Source: JAGIBJ01 sp032119595 (GTDB lineage Bacteria; Actinomycetota; Thermoleophilia; Solirubrobacterales; Solirubrobacteraceae). From it: DNA of 64,000 nucleotides. Of the stretch, positions 1 to 7,349 are shown in pieces. The stretch is from assembly GCA_032119595.1 (NCBI GenBank), contig JAUMBQ010000003.1:124001-188000 (forward strand), given 5' to 3'. Under the pieces are notes generated by a model that saw only the letters and a program-made list of their open reading frames with translations, did not search any database and was not told the origin of the DNA. The stretch's first letter is position 1. Each line of letters opens with the position of its first letter. The position numbers and the translations under genes were made by a program.

Positions 1-1926
<1,926 letters not shown>

Positions 1927-1962
1927 CGCCCAGTCACCCGTCCGTGCGACAGCGCGGGATCG

Positions 1963-1991
1963 TGCAAGTCCACTGCAAGGATTCTGCAACG
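1963..1991 (+). promoter_or_regulatory. Three TGCAA direct repeats at 11-bp spacing (candidate SARP-type operator)
   Basis: TGCAAGT (1963), TGCAAGG (1974) and TGCAACG (1985) recur every 11 bp. A TAAACC stretch at 2001-2006, about 9 bp after the last repeat, could be a -10 box. This is the geometry of SARP activator sites. It lies in the 336-bp interval after the ATPase gene, whose only other content is a doubtful 71-codon ORF. Confidence 0.4.
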
Positions 1992-2013
1992 AGGCGGGCG
2001 TAAACCTCAGGGC

Positions 2014-2229
2014 ATGTTGGTCATTGCCAAGGAGCGTGAGATCGCGACGGCGTCGCTGCGACGCTCGCCTCCGGGGCTTCCGCCCGGCGCGATCCGCCCG
2101 CTGACGGCGTGGCGCTTGAAGGTCCATCCAGGGACCGATCAGGGGCTCCCGGTGTTGGCCGTGAGCGTCGGTCGGGCACAGATCAAGATGTCGTTTTCCT
2201 GGGCAATGCGGTGGCGTCTTGACCTCTAA
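2014..2229 (+). CDS. Possible small protein, 71 aa
   Basis: Open frame beginning ATG about 13 nt after the TAAACC box. Third codon positions are GC-rich as in real genes here, but I recognise no family, see no signal peptide or clear membrane segment, and find no convincing Shine-Dalgarno. It is kept at low confidence because the 11-bp-periodic repeats and -10-like box sit directly upstream. Otherwise this interval would be untranslated leader for the regulator gene at 2263. Confidence 0.3.
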   Translation: MLVIAKEREIATASLRRSPPGLPPGAIRPLTAWRLKVHPGTDQGLPVLAVSVGRAQIKMSFSWAMRWRLDL

Positions 2230-2262
2230 CCGATCGCTTGCCACGGCCTGGATCGCGGGCCT

Positions 2263-3168
2263 ATGTTCGAGTCCTTCGATGCGATCGTCGAGCCGCCCAT
2301 GCTGATCCACGACCAATCACCTGCCACCACCACGAAGCGCTCGCCGCTACCGCGTTTCGAAGCGACCGCTGCGGCCGCCGCCACGGCCGCCGTGGCCGTC
2401 TACCCGCCGGCATCCAAGGCCGCCCCGGCCGCTCGCGCTGCCACGTCGGTCGCGACGAACACGTCGGTCGCAACGAACACGTCGGTCGTGACGAACACAT
2501 CGGTCGCGACGAACACGTCGGTCGCAACGTGCGCGGTGTACGTCGTCACCGGCTCCCGGCTCTACCGCGACGGCCTCGGGGCCCTGCTCGACCAAGAGGA
2601 CGGCTTCGAGGTCTGCGCCACCGCCGGCACCCTGTTCGACGCCCTCACCGAGATCTCGCACCGCGACCTGCAGCCGGATATCGCACTCGTGGATGTCGAC
2701 CCGGCGGGAGCGCCCGGCGCCGTGGAGATGCTGCGTGGCCAGGTGCCGGGGGTCCGAATTGTCGTGCTCGGGGTACGGGAGACCGAGGACGACGTGCTGC
2801 GGTGGGTTCAGGCCGGCGTCGATGGATACGTGCCTCGCGAAGCTCCGCTCGACCGACTCGTGGAGATGCTGCGAGCTGTGATCCGCGGTGAGTCGCTGTG
2901 CTCGCCCGCCATCGTCGCGATGCTCATGAAGCAGGTTGCGGCAAACGCGCTGCCCGGCACGCCCGCCAAGTCGAAGGCGGTTGCTGCCCTCACGCGCCGC
3001 GAGCGTCAGATCGCCGAGCTGATCGACGAGGGTCTCTCGAACAAGCAGATCGCCGCGCGACTCCAGATCGAGCTGGCGACCGTCAAGAACCACGTGCACA
3101 ACCTGCTCGAAAAGCTCGGCTGCGGCCGGCGGCACGAAGCCGCCGCCCTGCTGCGCGCGCAGCGCTGA
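2263..3168 (+). CDS. Atypical NarL/FixJ-family response regulator
   Basis: DNA-binding regulator with a receiver-like domain (about residues 90-205) and a C-terminal LuxR-type helix-turn-helix (about 235-298; LTRRERQIAELI ... LATVKNHVHNLL). The usual phospho-acceptor position is present (Asp144 in ALVDVD), but the acidic pair that normally follows the first beta strand is missing; that stretch reads VYVVTGSRLYRDG. Phosphorylation is therefore doubtful. The N-terminal ~88 residues are Ala/Thr-rich and hold VATNTS repeats. The start could be ATG 2263 or ATG 2299. No histidine kinase gene is adjacent. Its place at the head of the injection-system locus suggests it regulates that locus; this is inference. 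Confidence 0.85.
   Translation: MFESFDAIVEPPMLIHDQSPATTTKRSPLPRFEATAAAAATAAVAVYPPASKAAPAARAATSVATNTSVATNTSVVTNTSVATNTSVATCAVYVVTGSRLYRDGLGALLDQEDGFEVCATAGTLFDALTEISHRDLQPDIALVDVDPAGAPGAVEMLRGQVPGVRIVVLGVRETEDDVLRWVQAGVDGYVPREAPLDRLVEMLRAVIRGESLCSPAIVAMLMKQVAANALPGTPAKSKAVAALTRRERQIAELIDEGLSNKQIAARLQIELATVKNHVHNLLEKLGCGRRHEAAALLRAQR
2449..2529 (+). repeat. 18-bp in-frame tandem repeat, 4.5 copies
   Basis: Units at 2449-2466, 2467-2484, 2485-2502 and 2503-2520 plus a half unit, consensus gtcgcgacgaacacgtcg, encode repeated VATNTS. The repeat lies in the linker before the receiver domain and keeps frame. Copies differ by 1-3 bases, so it is not brand new, but it could vary in copy number. Confidence 0.9.
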
Positions 3169-3282
3169 GCGGCGCCTGGATCTAGACCTACTCGGGCCTG
3201 GAACTAGATCCTCGAACCAGATCCAAGATGGATCGGATGGTCCATTTCGCCGGCGACGCTGGAGGAGCAGAGTCGATGGGAG

Positions 3283-3687
3283 ATGTCTGCGATGCCCCTC
3301 AGCGTGCTGCTCGTCGACCAGCCGGGTTGGGCCCGTGACCTGGTCGAACGCGCGCTTCGCACGGCTGGCCTCAGCGTCGAGGCGGTCGCGCTCGCTGACC
3401 TCTCCGACGCCCTTGGCCGGACCCGCCCCGACTTCGTGGTGCTCACCGAACCGCCCGCCGCGACCGACCTGAGCGCCGGGGCCGAACTGGATTCGCCCAC
3501 GCTGCCACCCCCGCCACCTTCGGAGGTCGAACGGATCGTGGCCTCGCACCTGCGGCCGCGCCTCGTGCGGATCCAGCTCAGTGGCGAGGCGAACGTCTAC
3601 GACGTTCGCCTCAGCGTCGGGCAGCTGGTTGGTTCGTGTGAGCCCACCGAGATCGCCGACCTCGTCTCCTCGTTCGGACCCCGCTGA
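3283..3687 (+). CDS. Receiver-like remnant protein, 134 aa
   Basis: The first ~60 residues (LSVLLVDQPGWARDLVERAL ... DFVVLTE) look like the first half of a response-regulator receiver domain. A Pro-rich linker follows (TLPPPPPSE), then about 55 residues of unknown type. There is no output domain, and Asp is lacking at the phosphorylation site (VVLTEPP). It may be a degenerate duplicate of the upstream regulator or a small partner protein. The 114-nt gap to the upstream gene contains two near-copies of GCCTGGA-N-CTAGA 22 bp apart (3174 and 3196), possibly regulatory. Function unknown. Confidence 0.6.
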   Translation: MSAMPLSVLLVDQPGWARDLVERALRTAGLSVEAVALADLSDALGRTRPDFVVLTEPPAATDLSAGAELDSPTLPPPPPSEVERIVASHLRPRLVRIQLSGEANVYDVRLSVGQLVGSCEPTEIADLVSSFGPR

Positions 3688-3832
3688 TGGCGGTCTCCAC
3701 CATCCCCAGCTTCGACGCGCCCGGCCACTCATGCCGAAGCCTGCAGAGCCCCGGCAGTCCACGGCCCAGCCTGCCGCCGCACGGAGGCCCGCGCCGCAGG
3801 GCGTCGGTGGCGGCGGACGCGCTGGCCGCCGT

Positions 3833-4132
3833 TCAGCCGCCGATCAGGACCGTCGGGCAGCCGCCCACGACCGACCCACCGTGCGACGTCGAATCGCCCA
3901 TGCGCGCGGCGGGCACCCCGCCGATGGTCACCGTCGACGAGCCCTGCACGATCGAGTCCGGCGGCCCGACACACGTGCACATGTCGCCGACACGTGCGGC
4001 GGGCTGGCCGGCGATGAGGACCGTCGGCGCGCCCGCCGGGAGTACCGGTCCGCCTACGTGCGGGATGGGCGGTGTGGCGGGAGACTGCATCGGGCAGACG
4101 TGCATGTCGCCGACGCGTGCTGCTGGCGGCAT
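3833..4132 (-). CDS. PAAR-domain spike-tip protein
   Basis: A 99-residue protein made almost entirely of PAAR repeats: AARVGDMHVC, PTVLIAGQPAARVGD, STVTIGGVPAARMGD and a final PTVLIGG. PAAR proteins form a metal-stabilised cone that sharpens the central spike of contractile injectors; candidate ligands are the His and Cys residues at GDMHVC, CTC and near the C-terminus. It would cap the spike encoded at 11744-13483. It lies on the opposite strand from the structural operon, 3 nt downstream of the DUF1360 gene, so the two are probably cotranscribed. About 145 bp separate its end from the convergent gene at 3283-3687; I see no clear terminator there. Confidence 0.9.
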   Translation of the reverse strand: MPPAARVGDMHVCPMQSPATPPIPHVGGPVLPAGAPTVLIAGQPAARVGDMCTCVGPPDSIVQGSSTVTIGGVPAARMGDSTSHGGSVVGGCPTVLIGG

Positions 4133-4135
4133 GAC

Positions 4136-4765
4136 CTACGCCTCGCCCTCTGGCGCCGTGGGCGTCACCGCGTCCGACCCGGCGGCAGCGGCGGAACGCC
4201 CTGCGACCCGCCTGGGCTCCGAGCAGCCCGCATCGCCGTCCGGCCGCGCGCTCGCTGCGTCCTGGACGAGTTCGAGTCTTGCGTCGGCGCTTGGCCCCGC
4301 GGAGCCGTGCCCGGGTTCCCCGCCTGCCGCGGACTCGTGGCCCGCGCACTCGTGGCCAGCGGACTCGTGGCCCGCGGAGTCGCCGCCGTCGGACGCGCCC
4401 CCGCTCCCCTCAGCGCTGCGCGCCCCTTCCCACAACAGCTCATCGGTGTCCTCGTCGTTCGTGATTGAAAGTGGTGCTGGCTCCGTGCGCTCCAGCAAGC
4501 AGGCTGCGCCCGACAGCGCGAGCAGCGCGACGATCCGGTCGGCCCGGGATCGGCTCAGCGCGGCCCCGGGCACAAACGGCGCCGCCACCCAGACGCTGGT
4601 GCACGCGAAGCAGTCCATGAGCTCGCCGAGCAGCGAATCGCCGGCGCGGCGGCGGACCCGCAGGACGACGTCAGCTGGGCCGTCCTCGGCCGCGATCAGA
4701 TGCGTCACACGCCAGGTCGCCAGGGCGGCGACGCCAAACCGGAGAGCGGGAGATGCCATGGGCAC
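4136..4765 (-). CDS. DUF1360-type membrane protein with long acidic tail
   Basis: The N-terminal ~95 residues match the DUF1360 pattern: a membrane segment, ATWRVTHLIAAEDGP, a basic VLRVRRRAG stretch, then LMDCFACTSVWVA. The last ~105 residues are low-complexity, with repeated AGHESAGHE units and Ser/Gly/Ala, likely cytosolic and disordered. It leads a two-gene minus-strand unit with the PAAR gene. Start is GTG 4765 or, better, ATG 4759. A pair of GTGACGC direct repeats 11 bp apart lies immediately upstream, like those of the main operon. The family has no established biochemical role; a link to injector assembly or release is inference from position. Confidence 0.75.
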   Translation of the reverse strand: MPMASPALRFGVAALATWRVTHLIAAEDGPADVVLRVRRRAGDSLLGELMDCFACTSVWVAAPFVPGAALSRSRADRIVALLALSGAACLLERTEPAPLSITNDEDTDELLWEGARSAEGSGGASDGGDSAGHESAGHECAGHESAAGGEPGHGSAGPSADARLELVQDAASARPDGDAGCSEPRRVAGRSAAAAGSDAVTPTAPEGEA

Positions 4766-4769
4766 CGTT

Positions 4770-4798
4770 GTCGCAGGCGCGCGTCACCGCAGCGTCAC
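4770..4798 (-). promoter_or_regulatory. GTGACGC direct repeats, 11-bp spacing, upstream of DUF1360-PAAR
   Basis: Read on the minus strand, GTGACGC (4798-4792) and GTGACGC (4787-4781) are followed by a looser CTGCGAC (4776-4770), each 11 bp apart and ending 10 nt before ATG 4759. The block matches 24 of 29 bases of 5794-5822, which sits 9 nt before another small gene. Confidence 0.5.
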
Positions 4799-4951
4799 GG
4801 CATCTCGGCTCCCTTCCCACGCGAGCACGTCGCCCTCGACATCACCACGCGTGCCCGCAACACCGGCGCCCGCGCCAGTCCCAGTCCCAATTCCACCGGC
4901 GGCCGCATTGCATGCAAGCGCAGTCCCGCACGTCCATGAGAGGGCCGGATC

Positions 4952-5701
4952 GTGATCACGCAAGCGCCGCGGTCGACCGCCATCGCACCATCAGACACCT
5001 ACTCGATGCGACTTGACCTCCTCGTCGGCTTCACCGTCTGCACCGAGCAGGGCCCCGTCGAGCTGCCCGGCGCCGCGCAGCGCCTGCTCGCGTTCTTGGC
5101 CCTGCAGGAGCGCCCGCGCGAGCGACTGTTCGTGGCCGGGTCGCTCTGGACCGACGCCAACGACGAGCGTGCAGGAGCGTCACTGCGTTCCACCCTCTGG
5201 AGGATCGGGAAGGCGGCCGGCAGCATCGTCTCGGCCCGCGGCACCGGCCTCGCGCTCGCCGAGACCGTGCGTGTAGATCTCCACGACGCGACGACCTGCG
5301 CGCGCCGCGTCATCGCGAATCCGCATGATCACTCGATGGCCGACCTCCAGCTCCTGGGGCTCGCCGGCGATCTCCTGCCGGACTGGTACGACGACTGGGT
5401 TCTCCTTGAACGCGAGCGGTTCCGCCACCTACGCTTGCATGCCCTCGAGGCGCTCTGCGCGGCGCTGGCCGAGCAGGGCCGCTACGGCGAAGCGACCGAG
5501 GCCGGTCTGGCCGCCGTCGCGGGCGAGCCCCTGCGAGAGAGCGCGCACCGCGTGCTCATCGCCGCGCACCTCGCCGAGGGCAACCCGAGCGAGGCGATCC
5601 GCCAGTACCGGCTCTGCCGCCGGCTGCTGGGCGACCAGCTCGGAATCGCGCCTTCCGAGCGCATGCAACAGCTCGTCGCGCACCTCCCAGCCGACGGCTG
5701 A
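4952..5701 (+). CDS. SARP/AfsR-type transcriptional activator with BTAD domain
   Basis: 249 residues (start codon GTG): a winged-helix OmpR/SARP-type DNA-binding region (about 20-105; GAAQRLLAFLALQERP ... LWTDANDERAGASLRSTLWR) followed by a BTAD all-helical domain (about 108-245; DLHDATTCARRV, DWVLLERERFRHLRLHALEAL, REAI-like SEAIRQYRLCRRLLGDQLGIAPS). SARP proteins activate transcription by binding heptameric direct repeats spaced 11 bp just upstream of the -10 box. Such repeats occur at 6084-6112 before the structural operon and at other starts nearby, so this protein is the best candidate activator of the injector. A perfect palindrome TTGCATGCAA lies at 4908-4917 upstream. The end of the gene is tandemly duplicated in DNA (5681-5782). 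Confidence 0.88.
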   Translation: MITQAPRSTAIAPSDTYSMRLDLLVGFTVCTEQGPVELPGAAQRLLAFLALQERPRERLFVAGSLWTDANDERAGASLRSTLWRIGKAAGSIVSARGTGLALAETVRVDLHDATTCARRVIANPHDHSMADLQLLGLAGDLLPDWYDDWVLLERERFRHLRLHALEALCAALAEQGRYGEATEAGLAAVAGEPLRESAHRVLIAAHLAEGNPSEAIRQYRLCRRLLGDQLGIAPSERMQQLVAHLPADG

Positions 5702-5782
5702 CCGCCGCCGTCACCGCACCTCCCAGCCGACGGCTGACCGCCGCCGTCACCGCACCTTCCCGCCGACGGCTGACCGCGGCCG
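5681..5782 (+). repeat. 36-bp tandem repeat spanning the regulator's stop codon
   Basis: Two perfect 36-bp units (5681-5716, 5717-5752) and a third, diverged partial one (5753-5782). The first unit contains the last codons and TGA of the activator gene; the next two repeat the same sequence, stop included, beyond the gene. Confidence 0.92.
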
Positions 5783-5793
5783 CATACGCAGCG

Positions 5794-5822
5794 GTTGCGC
5801 TGCGGTGACGCACGACTGCCAC
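5794..5822 (+). promoter_or_regulatory. 11-bp-periodic repeats upstream of the 70-aa gene
   Basis: GTTGCGC (5794), GTGACGC (5805) and CTGCCAC (5816) at exact 11-bp steps, ending 9 nt before ATG 5832. Nearly the same 29-bp block lies on the minus strand at 4798-4770, before the DUF1360 gene. Confidence 0.45.
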
Positions 5823-5831
5823 GGTGACCCG

Positions 5832-6044
5832 ATGCCCGCCGAAGATTGCGAGCAGGTCGGCGTCCTCGTGCTGTCGATCCGCACCACCCCCCACCCCGGC
5901 GACCTCGTGGCCGAACTCACCACGATCGACGCCCTCGATGCCGAGCGCCACTCGGCGACCGTCTGCGGGAACCGGTGCGCGATCCTGAGCGCCGTCGACA
6001 CCTGGATATCGGGCCTCCGCTCGGCCGACGAGCACCCCGAGTGA
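5832..6044 (+). CDS. Small hypothetical protein, 70 aa
   Basis: ATG at 5832 opens a 70-codon frame (MPAEDCEQVGVLVLSIRTTP ... ending ADEHPE) with GC-rich third positions. The protein looks soluble, with two separate Cys and no signal peptide. I do not recognise a family. It lies between the SARP gene and the injector operon and has its own periodic-repeat promoter region, so it probably belongs to the locus as a small regulator or accessory. The assignment rests on context only. Confidence 0.55.
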   Translation: MPAEDCEQVGVLVLSIRTTPHPGDLVAELTTIDALDAERHSATVCGNRCAILSAVDTWISGLRSADEHPE

Positions 6045-6083
6045 CCGCTGGTTTCGCCCGCGGGGCCTGAGGAATTCGCCGAC

Positions 6084-6112
6084 GTGACGGGGCCGTGACG
6101 GCCCGGTGACAG
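6084..6112 (+). promoter_or_regulatory. Triple GTGAC direct repeat (SARP-type operator) before the eCIS operon
   Basis: GTGACGG (6084), GTGACGG (6095) and GTGACAG (6106) repeat every 11 bp on one helix face. An A-rich CAACACT follows at 6120-6126, about 8 bp after the last repeat, where SARP promoters carry the -10 box. The first operon gene starts at 6162. Confidence 0.62.
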
Positions 6113-6132
6113 GCCGCCTCAACACTGCCTCC

Positions 6133-6165
6133 ATGTCGTCCTTCGACCCGCAGCAGCAGCCGTGA
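6133..6165 (+). CDS. Possible 10-codon leader ORF
   Basis: ATG 6133 opens MSSFDPQQQP, ending in a TGA that overlaps the GTG start of the DUF4255 gene (GTGA, 6162-6165). If transcription starts just after the CAACACT box, this is the first start codon on the mRNA and would couple translation into the operon. Inference from position. Confidence 0.35.
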   Translation: MSSFDPQQQP

Positions 6166-6707
6166 TCGACCTGGTTACCCAGGCGCTCGTCGGGTACCTG
6201 TCCCGCGAGACCGCGGACCTCGGGGAGTGGGTGCACGTCGCCGCACTCGACGCTGATGCCGGGACTCCAATGCCCGAGGATCTGACGGTCGCGCTCTACG
6301 ACATCGAGGAGTCCGACCTCTCTCGCAACCGGCCGCTGGAGGAGTCGCCGCTCGGCGACGGCCTGCTCGTGCGGCCGCCGATGCTCGTGCGCCTCTCGTA
6401 CGTGATGGCGTACTTCGGCACCCACGACGAGGCCCAGCGCCGACTGGCTCGCGTGATTGAGACGTTCCACACCACGCCCACGCTCGCGGCATCCGAACTC
6501 GACCCGCGTCTCGCCGCCCGCGTCGCATCGCTCGACGTGCACCTCTTCTCCCCTTCGCTCGACGCCCGAAACCAGCTCTGGACCGGCTTCGGGCGAGCGA
6601 TGCGACTGGCGCTCTACTACCACGTCGACGTCGCACCGATTCCGGCGCTGCCGGTCGATGGCCACGGCCGCGTCAGTGCCCTCGACGTGCGGTTCCAGGT
6701 GGCGTGA
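6162..6707 (+). CDS. eCIS tube-terminating/cap protein, DUF4255 (Pvc16/Afp16 family)
   Basis: First gene of the structural operon; 181 residues, close to the family's usual size. The sequence (MIDLVTQALVGYLS ..., LTVALYDIEESDLSRN, PMLVRLSYVMAYFG, ARVIETFHTTP, FSPSLDARNQLWTGFG, MRLALYYHVDVAPI) follows the Pvc16_N pattern. In Afp and PVC particles the homologue caps the tail-terminal end and fixes particle length together with the tape measure. GTG start overlaps the leader ORF; its stop overlaps the GTG of the next gene. Confidence 0.88.
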   Translation: MIDLVTQALVGYLSRETADLGEWVHVAALDADAGTPMPEDLTVALYDIEESDLSRNRPLEESPLGDGLLVRPPMLVRLSYVMAYFGTHDEAQRRLARVIETFHTTPTLAASELDPRLAARVASLDVHLFSPSLDARNQLWTGFGRAMRLALYYHVDVAPIPALPVDGHGRVSALDVRFQVA

Positions 6708-7324
6708 CCGTGCCGACGGACTCCCTGATCAGCGGCCAGACGCACGTGATCCGCGCCGAGCACGCAGCGACGAGCGAAGCGCTCTTCCCGCTGACCGCGC
6801 GGCTCGAGAACGCACCGCCCGGCTGGCGGATCGCCGTCCACGACGGGGATGTCGTCGTCAGCGCCCTGCTGGAGCGCACGCCGCTCCCCACCGACACCGA
6901 CTTCGCCGCCCTCGCCCTCCGCAAACCCAAGCCCGCGCCAGCGCCGCAGCCGACCGTCATCGTGACCGTCGCCGACCCGTTGACCGCTGCCTGGATCGAC
7001 CCGGTCGAGGCAACCATCCCGCTGGCCGCCACCAGCGCCATCGTGCAGGCCTTCCCGCCCAAACCGATGACGCTGACCATCGAGCTGGTCACCCCGACCG
7101 GCGCCGCCAGCAGCGGCCGCACGGTCGAAGCGCGGGGCACGGCGGGCGCGGTGATCCCGCTGACCGCCGTGACCGGCGAGCCGGGGACCTACCGCTCTCC
7201 ACGGCAGGTCTGGACGAAGGCCTTCCACCCCCTCGAGCTTCGCGTGGGCGGCGTCCTCGTCACGCGGCTCACCCTCGACTTCCACCGTGCCGACACGCGC
7301 GTTCGCGCGGTGGACCCAACCTGA
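6704..7324 (+). CDS. Unidentified eCIS operon protein, 206 aa
   Basis: Starts at a GTG overlapping the previous stop, so it is translationally coupled. The sequence is beta-rich: an N-terminal ~75-residue segment, a Pro/Lys linker (KPKPAPAPQP), then an Ig- or carboxypeptidase-regulatory-like segment (VEATIPLAATSAIVQ ..., GTYRSPRQVWTKAFHPLELRVGGVLV). No signal peptide or membrane helix. Position between cap and sheath genes suggests a particle or assembly role. I do not recognise a named family. Confidence 0.7.
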   Translation: MTVPTDSLISGQTHVIRAEHAATSEALFPLTARLENAPPGWRIAVHDGDVVVSALLERTPLPTDTDFAALALRKPKPAPAPQPTVIVTVADPLTAAWIDPVEATIPLAATSAIVQAFPPKPMTLTIELVTPTGAASSGRTVEARGTAGAVIPLTAVTGEPGTYRSPRQVWTKAFHPLELRVGGVLVTRLTLDFHRADTRVRAVDPT

Positions 7325-7349
7325 TGCGCGACCACACGAGAAGGCAACG

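Noticed and set aside
3174..3224. Another 11-bp-periodic operator before the gene at 3283
   Set aside because: GCCTGGA recurs at 22 bp, but the intervening repeats are too poor to call; mentioned only within that gene's entry.
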